64,000 nucleotides of DNA from CAIOYC01 sp038327995. Lineage in GTDB: Bacteria > Pseudomonadota > Alphaproteobacteria > Caulobacterales > Caulobacteraceae. Each line of letters begins with the position of its first letter. The first letter of the stretch is position 1. Both the position numbers and the translations under genes were made by a program. The notes beneath the pieces are model-generated. The model was not told where the DNA came from. It did not search any database and worked only from the letters and a program-made list of their open reading frames with translations. The stretch covers positions 1-64,000 of the forward strand of contig JBBQLP010000011.1 of the NCBI GenBank assembly GCA_038327995.1, read 5' to 3'. Below, piece after piece: positions 50,473 to 59,142 of the stretch.

Positions 50473-52436
50473 TGCGGGCCCCGCCCACCCCCGCCGCCGC
50501 GTTCCGCCTGCATCCTGGCGCGGATTTCCGCCATCTTGACCCGTTGGTCAGGTCGCAGAACGGCGTCGACCTGCTTGTTCATGTCGTCCCGCGCGGCCTT
50601 GGCTGCAGCCATGTCGCCGGATTGGAAAGCGGCCATCATCTTCGGACGCCCGGCGGCCATGATCGCGGCCATCTTCTCCTGCTGACCGGGATCAAGATTT
50701 AGCGGCGCATACATGGCCTGGAACCGCGCCCTGCGCGCGGCTTCCTTGGCGCTGCCGCCTGGCTGGGGGGCCCCAGCGCCGGAAGCGCCCGCATTGGGGC
50801 TGACCGTGGGGGCGGTTGGACTTGGGGCAGGCGTCGGCGCAGCTTCGCCTGTTGAGGGCGCGGTACGTCGGATAACCCTCGTCGTGGTTGCAGTCACGGC
50901 GGTACTCGTCGTGACGACGGCGGGCGGGCTAACCGCCCCTCCCGACGACTGCCCCGGCTTGCACCGCATAGCCGCCATAGGATCGGCCAGGGGCTTGCCC
51001 TTGATGAGACCGAACAGATTGAAGAGCGTCTTGCCCTCAGGCTTGGCCACAGCCCCGAACGCCCCGGCGCCGCCGGACTGTCCGCCACCTGAGCCGCGTC
51101 CGCCGCGACGTCCGCCACCGCTCGCGCCCATGCCAGCCGGGATGCAATCGCCGGGAAGAATCACGGTTTGGCCGTCGCGCAGACGGTCAGATCCATCCGT
51201 CACGACAATCTCGCCCTCGTCGAGGCCGGAGGTGATGGCGGTGTTCTCTCCCGCCGCTGGGCCAGTCTTGATAGGGCGCACCTCCACCGTGTGAAGCGGC
51301 GGCGTGTCGGAGCCGACCACGTAGACGAAAAGCCCCTGCGAGCCCTTCAGGATCGCCGCCGTCGGCACGATGATCGTCCCCTTCAGGCTATCGACCAGGA
51401 GCCGAACATTGACGAACTGGTTGGGAAAGAGCGCGCCTGTGTGGTTGTCGAACCGCGCCTTGGCCCGCACGGTGCCGGTGGTGGTGTCCACCTGGTTGTC
51501 GAGGGTGAGGAGCTTGCCGACAGCGAGTTGTTGTTGTTGGGTGCGGTCGAAGGCCACGGTCTCCAGGGCCGCGCCACTGCGCAGCCGAGCGCCTATTTGC
51601 GGCAGGCTGTCTTCGGGCACGGTGAACAGGACATCCATTGGATCGACCTGTGTCACCACGACGATGCCGTTCGTATCCCCCGCCGAGACGTAGTTGCCAG
51701 GGTCGACCTGGCGCAGCCCAACACGCCCCGTAACCGGAGAGGTAATGCGGCAATAGGTCAGGTTCAGTCTCTGTGTGGCGACCCCCGCTTCGTCCGATTT
51801 GATCGTGCCTTCGTACTGGTGAACCAGCGCCTTCTGCGTATCGACCTGCTGGCTGGCGATAGAGTCCTGGCTGAGCAGGGTCTGGTATCGTTTCAGGTCG
51901 ATGCGGGCGTTGTCGAGCAAGGCCTGATCGCGCGCGAGTTGCCCCTGCGCCTGTTGCAGCAACGCCTGGTAGGGACGCGGATCGACCTGCGCCAGCGCCT
52001 GTCCGCGAACGACATTCTGACCTTCGCGAAAGGCGACGCTCAGAAGCTGGCCGGAAATCTGGGTGCGGACTGTGACCGTCTCGGTCGGTGTCGCGGTGCC
52101 AAGGCCAAAGATATAAAGGGGTACATCGCCCTTCGTCGCGGTGGCCACGCCGACCGCCGTGGGCGCGCCGCCACGTCCGCCGCCGCCTCGCCGACCGCCG
52201 CCCTGCGCGCCCGCCGCGCCGCCTGCTGGGGCAGTCGGACCATGCGGCGCCACGACCCACAAAATGACCGCCGCGACCACGACGCCCAAGGCGATCCATG
52301 TCCAACGACGCCGCCGGTCAGGCTTGGGGCCACCGCCATAGGGACCGCCGCTATAAGGGCCCTTCGGATTTAGGTTGATCGGGCGAGCGAGCGGCTCTTG
52401 CTTGTCCTTGGAAGGACGAGGGCCTTGGTCCGTCAC
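50469..52436 (-). CDS. RND efflux periplasmic adaptor with a CpxP/LTxxQ-like C-terminal extension
   Basis: The 655-aa product (GTG start) is an MdtA-type membrane-fusion protein: N-terminal helix (WTWIALGVVVAAVILWVVAP), a Gly/Arg-rich linker, lipoyl halves around VRTQISGQLLSVAFREGQNV and YCRITSPVTGRVGLRQVDPG, a coiled-coil hairpin between them, a beta-barrel and membrane-proximal domain ending near residue 430. MdtA-type adaptors are about 400 residues. The remaining about 220 comprise Gly-rich and Ala/Pro/Thr-rich linkers plus a helical domain from residue 569 with two LTxxQ-like motifs (LDPGQ at 581, LRPDQ at 627), resembling CpxP/Spy chaperones. The fusion is unusual. Confidence 0.92.
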   Translation of the reverse strand: MTDQGPRPSKDKQEPLARPINLNPKGPYSGGPYGGGPKPDRRRRWTWIALGVVVAAVILWVVAPHGPTAPAGGAAGAQGGGRRGGGGRGGAPTAVGVATATKGDVPLYIFGLGTATPTETVTVRTQISGQLLSVAFREGQNVVRGQALAQVDPRPYQALLQQAQGQLARDQALLDNARIDLKRYQTLLSQDSIASQQVDTQKALVHQYEGTIKSDEAGVATQRLNLTYCRITSPVTGRVGLRQVDPGNYVSAGDTNGIVVVTQVDPMDVLFTVPEDSLPQIGARLRSGAALETVAFDRTQQQQLAVGKLLTLDNQVDTTTGTVRAKARFDNHTGALFPNQFVNVRLLVDSLKGTIIVPTAAILKGSQGLFVYVVGSDTPPLHTVEVRPIKTGPAAGENTAITSGLDEGEIVVTDGSDRLRDGQTVILPGDCIPAGMGASGGGRRGGRGSGGGQSGGAGAFGAVAKPEGKTLFNLFGLIKGKPLADPMAAMRCKPGQSSGGAVSPPAVVTTSTAVTATTTRVIRRTAPSTGEAAPTPAPSPTAPTVSPNAGASGAGAPQPGGSAKEAARRARFQAMYAPLNLDPGQQEKMAAIMAAGRPKMMAAFQSGDMAAAKAARDDMNKQVDAVLRPDQRVKMAEIRARMQAERGGGGGRGPQ

Positions 52437-52804
52437 GCGTCACGATCTCCGAAATCAGGGGCAGCGACCCGTTGGCGCAGCCGGCGAGCTATAAGGACCA
52501 AGTGTCGACCTAATATTTCAGCTTGCCGCCTCGTTACAGGCGACCGTTGCGTTAACGCAGCAAAACAGGCGCTGGCGCCAAACCCGCGCCGCGCAAATGC
52601 CGCACGGTTGCCATTTTGCTACATTGAGCAGGCAATAGCGGTCAACACTCACCATGCCAATTGACCAAGCCCGCAATTGTGGCTTGATAGAGGCAACGGG
52701 CGGCGACGCTCGACATCCACACGACGCCCGCGAAGGAGCAGGCGTCGGGGGCGAGGGGCGGGCGGGTCCGAACAGGGCCCGCCTTTCGCCGTTCTGGGGC
52801 CATT
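52437..52804. other. Non-coding region with a palindrome and terminator-like hairpins
   Basis: No gene was found in 368 nt. TGCGTTAACGCA (52548-52559) is a perfect 12-bp palindrome 112 nt upstream of the adaptor start and could be an operator. GACGCC/GGCGTC (52723-52746) is a hairpin with a 12-nt loop. GGCGGGTCC/GGGCCCGCC (52761-52783) follows, a 9-bp stem with a G-U pair and T-run TTT on the plus strand. These could end a small plus-strand RNA, or be 3' structure of the GNAT gene. Confidence 0.4.
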
Positions 52805-53329
52805 TCAGAGCGCCGGGTTCATCAGACGATAGATCATCACTGGCTCACCGGGGAACGTGCTTTCCTTCTTCAGCTTGAAACCGTGGCGCTCCAGGACGCG
52901 GCGAGACGCTCCATTTCCGGTTATGACGAGGCCGGTCAGAGATGGAATGCTGAGTTGCCGAAATCCGATCTGCACGAGAGCAACGAGGACCTCCCCTGCA
53001 AAACCATGCCCCCAAAACGGTTCGGCGAAAGTGTAGGCGACCTCGACTTCATCCACGTCATCAACCCATAGATGGCGAATCCCGGCCCTGCCCATGAAGA
53101 CGCCGTCCGGGGACTTCACCACCCACAGACCAAAGCCGTACTGCTCCCAGTGCGCCAGATTCACGGTGAGATAGTCGCGTGTGGCCTCCGCTGACCGCAC
53201 CCCGCCGAGATAGCGTGAGACCTCGGGATCGAGGTGCAGGGGGATAAGGTCGGCCAGGTGGTCTTCGCGCAGGCGCTCAGCGATCAGGCGCGCGGTGGCG
53301 AAACTGTCGAGTGCACGCCCATTTGTCAT
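52805..53329 (-). CDS. GNAT N-acetyltransferase (RimJ/RimL-like)
   Basis: The 174-aa product has the GNAT fold of the ribosomal-protein N-acetyltransferase type: FATARLIAERLREDHLADLI, VAYTFAEPFWGHGFAGEVLV (acetyl-CoA loop region) and LVITGNGASRRVLERHGFKL. The substrate cannot be told. The ATG overlaps the FUSC-type gene stop (TGA) by 3 nt, so translation may be coupled to the broken gene. Confidence 0.88.
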   Translation of the reverse strand: MTNGRALDSFATARLIAERLREDHLADLIPLHLDPEVSRYLGGVRSAEATRDYLTVNLAHWEQYGFGLWVVKSPDGVFMGRAGIRHLWVDDVDEVEVAYTFAEPFWGHGFAGEVLVALVQIGFRQLSIPSLTGLVITGNGASRRVLERHGFKLKKESTFPGEPVMIYRLMNPAL

Positions 53330-54431
53330 GTCGGTTCCACGCGCATTTCCGCCCGGCCCCGCGCTGTCTCGTCGATGCGGTCGGCCAGGTCGCCGAGATT
53401 GCGGTGCAGGCTCTCAAGCGCAAACGCCAGCGCGAAAACATGACCCACCACGTCGAAATCGAGATCATGCGTCAGGTGCGAGCGGCGGAGCGTTTCCACG
53501 GCTCCTTCGAACGTCTGTAAGGCTTCGATACGTCCCGTCCTGTTCACGGTGCGCTCGGCGGTGAGCGCCTGTCCGCACTCGCGCATGAAAGCGCTCTGGG
53601 CGTGCAGCATAGCGCCCGCGCCGGGACCGATCAGCGCCTGCACCTGCGGCGGTAGCGGGGCCAAAGCCCGCCCCGCCGCCACACAATCGTTGCGCACGCG
53701 CCACAGGGTGCGCGGCAGGGCCTCGGCGATGTGGTGGTCCGACAGGCGGCTGGATCGTTCCCGCGCCGCGTCCGTCATGGCGCTGTCCACCTCGGCGAGC
53801 GCGGCGCGAAGGCGCGTGTGTTCCAGATAGCGGTCTGGTCGCGCCTCGCTGGACTGCACGTCCTCGGCGTAGTGATCGGCGATCCCGGCGGCCTGTTCGA
53901 GCACCTCGCCAGCTTTTTCCGCCACCAATGTCGTGGAACGCGCCGGGAAGACAAACAGGGTCGTCAACACTCCGATCACGCTGCCGAAGGCGATCTCGAT
54001 CACCCGCAGCAGGCCGCTCTCCAGCGGATTCATACCGAGATTGGGGCTGACGAGCATGATGACGGCGGTGACGGGCGCCACCTTCAGCGTCGGGCGCAGC
54101 GCCGCCGCCAGCACGGTGATCGACACCGAAAGTCCGATGGCGAGGCCAAGACCGAGCGGCGTATGCGGACGCAGCCATGCGGCCAGGCCGCCGACCAGCG
54201 CGCCCAGCAGCGTGCCTTTCATTCGGTCTATCGAGGCGGTCAGCGTGCCGCCGATGGACCCTGCATGACGATGACGACTGTGAAGACTGCCCAATAGCCC
54301 TGGGGCAGGTTGAACAACTGGTAGACGACGAAAGCGATCAGGCAGCCCACCGTCACCCGAATCGCCTGACGCACCTCCGCCCGCCGATCCAACAGGGGGC
54401 GAAGAAAACGAGCAGGGTCGAAGGTGGGAAT
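53326..54431 (-). pseudogene. FUSC-family transporter (aromatic acid exporter-like), frameshifted near residue 52
   Basis: The N-terminal part is read in one frame (about 54270-54431: RQAIRVTVGCLIAFVVYQLF, NLPQGYWAVFTVVIVMQ) and the rest in another (53326-54265: GGTLTASIDRMKGTLLGALV onwards). The join near 54258-54264 lacks one base compared with MQGSIGGTL expected for the family. The C-terminal soluble part is complete. Start is uncertain; an ATT at 54429-54431 follows AAAGGA, and a TTG at 54485 is an alternative. A real single-base loss or an assembly error at a G-run would both explain it. Confidence 0.7.
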
Positions 54432-54575
54432 ATCGTGTCCTTTCGCGTCGGGCGCGAGGGTGCAGGGCCAGCCTACCCCTCCCAACGCCTGCTTTGAAGG
54501 TTTGTTGACCTCTTCGCCGCATCCTGAGGTCGAGATCGGCGCGCCCGCGCCCTTTCGCGTTTCAGGACCACCGCC

Positions 54576-55079
54576 ATGCGCGCTCCAGCTTTCGTTCTTG
54601 TTCTGCTTCTCGGCTCGTCCGCATCCGCGTTCGCCGACACGTTCACGGTGCCGATCGACCATTCCACTCGCCTCAGCATCCGAGGCTCGGCCGCCTCGGT
54701 CGTGGTCGGCAATCCGCAGGTCGCCGACGTGACGGTGGTGGACAGCCATACCCTCTATGTTTCGGGGCGCGGCTATGGAGAGACGGACGTGGTGGTGCTC
54801 GATCCGGCCGGGCGCACCGTTTATGCCGGAGAAATCCTGGTGGGATCGCCGAACAACGGACGGGTCTCGGTTTACCGCGGTGCGGCACGCACAGATATGG
54901 CCTGCGCCCCCGGCTGCGAGGTCTCGTTCCGCTCAAGCACCAAGGGAACTGGCAGTGGATCCGAAGGCGGCGCCGCCACGGCCCCGTCCTCCGCGCCCGG
55001 CGGAGGTCTGTCTGGTCTGCTCAGTGGAGCCGCTGGAGCTGTGGCATCGGGCGTTACCCACCCCGTCTCGCCACAATAA
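54576..55079 (+). CDS. Periplasmic pilus N-domain protein (CpaC N-terminal-like)
   Basis: The 167-aa product has a signal peptide ending AFA, then a single domain with FTVPIDHSTRLSIRGSAASV and VVGNPQVADVTVVDSHTLYV, like the N-domain of the CpaC secretin here (33262). The rest is Gly/Ser/Ala/Pro-rich. There is no secretin core, so it cannot form a pore alone. It precedes two TadE/G-like genes by 47 nt and probably forms an operon with them. Its role is unknown, likely envelope or Tad-related. Confidence 0.8.
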   Translation: MRAPAFVLVLLLGSSASAFADTFTVPIDHSTRLSIRGSAASVVVGNPQVADVTVVDSHTLYVSGRGYGETDVVVLDPAGRTVYAGEILVGSPNNGRVSVYRGAARTDMACAPGCEVSFRSSTKGTGSGSEGGAATAPSSAPGGGLSGLLSGAAGAVASGVTHPVSPQ

Positions 55080-55126
55080 TTCGCGCCTTCAACGCTTCCT
55101 TCAGCCTGATAGCGTAGAGCGAGCCT

Positions 55127-55675
55127 ATGATGTTCGCGCGCGTTCAGATGCGGATCGACCGGCTGATGACCCGCTTTCGCAGCAGCGAGCGCGGGGCCGT
55201 GGCGGTTGAGTTCGCCATTGTCGCCCTGCCCTTCATCTTCATCGTCTTCTCGGTGCTGGAGCTGGCGCTGATCCTGCTGCTCTACTCGACGCTCGAAAAC
55301 GGCATGGCAGACGCCGCGCGCACCATCCGTACGGGAGCTCTACAAACAGGGGGGGGCGCAACTGCGACCACCTTCCGCAACACCATCTGCGCCGATCTCG
55401 GCTGGCTACAGGCGGATTGCCAGGCCAATCTACAGGTCGATGTGCGCACCATTGCCCAATTCAACAACCCTGGCGCGCCGGACCCCTTCACCACAGGGAC
55501 GTTTGACCCTTCCAAAGTCCAGTTCAGTCCCGGCGCACAGGGCTCGGTCGTGCTGGTGCGAGCCTTCTATCAGTGGCCGCTGATCCTGCCGACGATGAGC
55601 CAGGCCCTGTCGCGTAACAAGAATGGCGTGGCCATCATCACCGCCGTCACCACCTTCCGCAACGAGCCCTACTGA
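55127..55675 (+). CDS. TadE-family pseudopilin
   Basis: The 182-aa product MMFARVQMRIDRLMTRFRSS has the TadE-type N-terminal motif ERGAVAVEFAIVALPFIFIV (residues 20-39): Gly-Ala cleavage and Glu+5, then a long hydrophobic helix and a soluble C-terminal part. These pseudopilins are processed by the prepilin peptidase and take part in Tad pilus assembly. It is linked to the next gene by a TGATG overlap. Confidence 0.88.
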   Translation: MMFARVQMRIDRLMTRFRSSERGAVAVEFAIVALPFIFIVFSVLELALILLLYSTLENGMADAARTIRTGALQTGGGATATTFRNTICADLGWLQADCQANLQVDVRTIAQFNNPGAPDPFTTGTFDPSKVQFSPGAQGSVVLVRAFYQWPLILPTMSQALSRNKNGVAIITAVTTFRNEPY

Positions 55676-56247
55676 TGGGCAGGCACGCACCTCGCCCCCG
55701 CCAGACGGGCCTATTCGCCCGCTTCGGCTTCGACCGAAGAGGGGTTTCAGCACTGGAGTTCGCGCTGATCGCCCCGGTCCTGATCCTGATCTATTTCGGG
55801 GTGGGCGAGCTTTGCGAGGCGATGATGGCCCAACGCCGCACTGCCCACGCTACCTCCGCCATCGGCGATCTGACGGCGCAGGCGTCCACCCTGGCGTCGA
55901 GCGACGTCAGCGACATCTTCGCCGCCGCGACCGACATCATCACGCCCTTCCCCACCGGACCGTTGAAGCTGCGACTGACCTCCGTGACCGGCGACGCCAG
56001 CGCCACACCCAAGGTCGACTGGTCCTGCACTCAGGGCGGACTCGCGGTCAAGACGGCAGGTTCCACCTACACGGGCTTGCCCACGGGACTGATCGCCGTG
56101 GCCGGAGACAGTATCATCGTCGCGGAAGGCCAATACACCTGGACCTCGCCCGCTCAGTATGTCTTGCCCAACGGCCTGAACTTCAAAGAAATCTTCTACC
56201 TGAAGCCGCGCAAAGCGACGACAGTGGCCGGGCCCGGATCCTGCTGA
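55675..56247 (+). CDS. TadE/TadG-like pseudopilin
   Basis: The 190-aa product has FDRRGVSALEFALIAPVLIL in the N-terminus, the Gly cleavage site, Glu+5 and the hydrophobic helix of TadE-like proteins, followed by a soluble region with two cysteines (WSC and terminal SC). It starts on the last base of the previous stop. It could be TadG in function but lacks the von Willebrand domain that long TadG proteins have. Confidence 0.85.
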   Translation: MGRHAPRPRQTGLFARFGFDRRGVSALEFALIAPVLILIYFGVGELCEAMMAQRRTAHATSAIGDLTAQASTLASSDVSDIFAAATDIITPFPTGPLKLRLTSVTGDASATPKVDWSCTQGGLAVKTAGSTYTGLPTGLIAVAGDSIIVAEGQYTWTSPAQYVLPNGLNFKEIFYLKPRKATTVAGPGSC

Positions 56248-56248
56248 G

Positions 56249-57694
56249 TCAGGCTGGCCGCTTGTCCAGCGCCGCGCCGCCGCGCACGAACAACATCCCC
56301 AGAAAGCCGACGACTAGGAGCAGGGCGATGGGCGCGAACCCGGCCTGCTGCGTCTTGAATAGACCCGTGAAGATTCGGACGAGAAGCGATCCCAGCCACA
56401 AAGTCACGGTGCCCGACAACGCATAAAGGCCGAAGAACGACGCCGTCTGTCCCTCGGGCGCGAGCCGGGTCAGGAGCGTGCGACTTGAGGCGTATTGGGC
56501 GCAGACGAAGACCGCGGTGCCGAGGCCAATCACCAGATAAATGACCTCCGGCAGGGTGCGGAACAAGGGTCCGTTCCACAGCGGCGCATGAGCGGCGGCG
56601 TCGTAGGGAATGAAGAACATGATCTTGTCCCTGGCCATGCCAAGCTGGCCCACCAGACACACCACCGAGCCGAGGATTTCGATCTGCACGGCACGACGCG
56701 GACCGATATTGGCGTCCATCCACCCCCCGAAGAGACCACCGAAGACGGCGGCAATCGACAGGGCGATGCCATAGACCAACAGCTCCAGCACGCCCCAGTG
56801 CATGATCCCTGCGGCATAGACCCCACCAAAAGTCAAAAGCGCCGTCATGCCGTCGGTGTAGAGCATTCGCGCGCCAAGATAGAGCCCGGCGTCGCGGTGT
56901 CCGCGCAGGCTCTTAAGGGTCTGCACCAGTCCCGTCGCACCTTCTCTAAACGCCTTGAGCAACGGCGTGCCGGTCTTGTCGGCATCGGGGGTGAACAGGA
57001 AGATCGGAATGGCGCCGATCGCCAGAACCACCGCCACCAACGGGCCGACGATCCGGTCGGGTTCGTGCGTCAAGGGGTTCAGGCCGAACAGGGGGTGTGT
57101 CGGGATGAAGCCCCAATCCACCTTGCCCGGCAGCACGAAAGCCCACAGCACGAAACACAGCATCAAGAGCGAGACGAAGTTGCCCAGCGAGAGCGCCAGT
57201 CCCGAGGCGTGTGGCGCCTGATGCGGGGTCGCGGCGCGGGTCAGGAGGGAGTTGTGGAGCACCTCAGAATAGGCGAACAGTACATTAGCTGTGATGAGCA
57301 GCGCCGCCACGGCCAAAACCGGCAGCCCTGTCCCGCCCGGCTTGGCCCACCAAAGGGCAAAGATCACCGGGAGCATGAGGGCGGTCATGAGCAGGAGGAG
57401 CGGCTTTCTCGGCCCGATCCTGTCGATGGACGCGCCCAGCAACGGTCCTGTCAGGGCGACGAACAGGCCGCCGATGATGCCGATATTGGCGACCATCTTC
57501 TGCCCCGCCACCGGATCGCCCACCACCACCGTCGAGAAATAGGGGGCGAAGATGTAGATGGTGATCATGATTACGTAGGGGTCGCGCACCCCTTCATAGA
57601 GCGACCAGGCCAGCGCCTTCTTGGGGAGTTTGGTGGAATGGAGATCAAGCTCCGCAGCTCCATCTTCCGGCGCCGCCTTCACATCATGAGCCAT
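56249..57694 (-). CDS. UMF1-family MFS transporter
   Basis: The 481-aa product from the ATG at 57692-57694 (GGAGG Shine-Dalgarno) has twelve hydrophobic segments and the UMF1 hallmark WSLYEGVRDPYVIMITIYIF near the N-terminus. The C-terminal half contains FGLYALSGTVTLWLGSLLVR. UMF1 proteins resemble fungal ATG22 vacuolar amino-acid effluxers; a bacterial substrate is unknown. An upstream frame extension of 30 residues runs into the next gene's tail and was dropped. Confidence 0.88.
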   Translation of the reverse strand: MAHDVKAAPEDGAAELDLHSTKLPKKALAWSLYEGVRDPYVIMITIYIFAPYFSTVVVGDPVAGQKMVANIGIIGGLFVALTGPLLGASIDRIGPRKPLLLLMTALMLPVIFALWWAKPGGTGLPVLAVAALLITANVLFAYSEVLHNSLLTRAATPHQAPHASGLALSLGNFVSLLMLCFVLWAFVLPGKVDWGFIPTHPLFGLNPLTHEPDRIVGPLVAVVLAIGAIPIFLFTPDADKTGTPLLKAFREGATGLVQTLKSLRGHRDAGLYLGARMLYTDGMTALLTFGGVYAAGIMHWGVLELLVYGIALSIAAVFGGLFGGWMDANIGPRRAVQIEILGSVVCLVGQLGMARDKIMFFIPYDAAAHAPLWNGPLFRTLPEVIYLVIGLGTAVFVCAQYASSRTLLTRLAPEGQTASFFGLYALSGTVTLWLGSLLVRIFTGLFKTQQAGFAPIALLLVVGFLGMLFVRGGAALDKRPA

Positions 57695-57755
57695 TGATCC
57701 TCCGCCCGCCTGCAGAATGGGCGGTATGCGACCGTGGACCGGCGCGCGGGCTTTG

Positions 57756-58964
57756 TCAGCCTGCAATCTCCGAAAGGCGCGCATCGGCGGCGTTCAGGGC
57801 GCTTTGCACCCCGCCCTCATTGCGACCTTGGGCGGCCAAGGCGTCGCCCAACGCCGTGAGGCAGGCATGGATGTGGCGGGGAGTCGCGGACGCGCCCATG
57901 ACGCCGATTCGCCAGACCTTGCCTTTGAGAGGCCCGAGCCCGGCGCCGATTTCCACCCCGAACTTTTCCAGCATCCGCTCGCGCACCGCGGCCTCGTCAA
58001 TCCCTTCCGGCAACACAACGGCGTTGAGCTGCGGCAGGCGGTGTTCGCGTGCGACGTGCATATCCAGCCCCAGCGCCGCTAGGCCTGAGACCAGCGCCTC
58101 GTGCATCCGGCGATGGCGGGCATGGGCCGCGCCCTCACCTTCCTCGAAAAAGGCGACCATGGCTTCGTGAAGGCCATAGACGGCGTTGACCGGGGCTGTG
58201 TGGTGATAGGCGCGCCCGCCCTCCCCGCCCCAGTAGCTCATCAGGAGTTGCAGGTCATAGAGCCAGTTGCGAGGTTTGGTCTTGCGCGCCTTGATCGCCG
58301 CCTGTGCACGTGGCCCCAAGGCGAAGGGCGACAGGCCCGGCGGCGCGGAGAGGCACTTCTGCGTGCCGGAATAGAGGATGTCCGCATCCCAGTGCGCCGC
58401 GCTGACGGGAACGCCACCCAGCGAAGTCACGCAGTCAACCACCGTTAGCGCTCCGTGCTCCCGCGCCAGGGCGCACAGGGGTCCTGGATCGGTGCAGACG
58501 CCTGTTGAGGTTTCAGCGTGTACGAAAGCCAACACCTTGGCCCCCCGCGCCCACAGCGCCGCCTCGACCTTGGCCGGATCGACCGGCTCGCCCCATTCGT
58601 GCTCGACCCGGATCACTTCGGCGCCCGCCCGCTCGGCCATATCGGCCATGCGCGAGCCGAATAGGCCGTTGATCGCCACCACGGCGGTGTCGCCGGGCTC
58701 CAGCGTATTCATCATCGCCGCCTCCATGCCCGAGGTGCCGGGACCGGGCAGCGGGATGCAGGCGTGGTTAGGGGCGTTGAACAGCCGCGAAAGGCCCTCT
58801 TTCGTCTCTTCCATCAGTCCCTGAAACTCGGGATCGAGGTGGCCGATGGTGGGCCGCGCCTGCGCCAGCAGCACGCGCGAAGACACCTCCGACGGGCCCG
58901 GGCCCATCAGAATGCGGACGGGAGGATGGAAACTTTTCAACGGCGGCCCCGGTGCTGGTTTCAC
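57756..58964 (-). CDS. Serine-pyruvate/alanine-glyoxylate-type aminotransferase (class V, PLP)
   Basis: The 402-aa product has MGPGPSEVSSRVLLA near residue 20, GPGTSGMEAAMMNTLEPGDT (74-93), SYWGGEGGRAYHHTAPVNAV and the PLP lysine in YSGTQKCLSAPPGL (Lys203). It matches the alanine-glyoxylate/serine-pyruvate aminotransferase family of cytosolic enzymes. It probably makes glycine or serine from glyoxylate or hydroxypyruvate; the direction is not inferable. A GTG start is used, with a weak ribosome site. It lies 61 nt upstream of the UMF1 gene and could share a transcript. Confidence 0.92.
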   Translation of the reverse strand: MKPAPGPPLKSFHPPVRILMGPGPSEVSSRVLLAQARPTIGHLDPEFQGLMEETKEGLSRLFNAPNHACIPLPGPGTSGMEAAMMNTLEPGDTAVVAINGLFGSRMADMAERAGAEVIRVEHEWGEPVDPAKVEAALWARGAKVLAFVHAETSTGVCTDPGPLCALAREHGALTVVDCVTSLGGVPVSAAHWDADILYSGTQKCLSAPPGLSPFALGPRAQAAIKARKTKPRNWLYDLQLLMSYWGGEGGRAYHHTAPVNAVYGLHEAMVAFFEEGEGAAHARHRRMHEALVSGLAALGLDMHVAREHRLPQLNAVVLPEGIDEAAVRERMLEKFGVEIGAGLGPLKGKVWRIGVMGASATPRHIHACLTALGDALAAQGRNEGGVQSALNAADARLSEIAG

Positions 58965-59142
58965 AACGCTGTGAAAGCGCGGTTCTCACGCCTTGGTGAT
59001 TAGAACTCTTGGGCGGGGTCGCGCAATGTGCAGGTCTTGGATGGAGGTCCAAAGTCTTCCGCGCCCGTCGTTTCCGCCTTCGGTTTCCCTCTTTCGGATA
59101 CTGGACGCAGAGGCGGCGGGCGCGGTTCTTTGCGGCCAGCGT

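Noticed and set aside
51168..52373. 401-residue plus-strand frame opposite the RND adaptor
   Set aside because: Shadow of the adaptor; no domain, and it begins inside the reverse gene.
56495..57697. 400-residue plus-strand frame opposite the UMF1 transporter
   Set aside because: His/Asp/Gln-rich mirror sequence; the minus-strand transporter has clear membrane helices and a GGAGG start.
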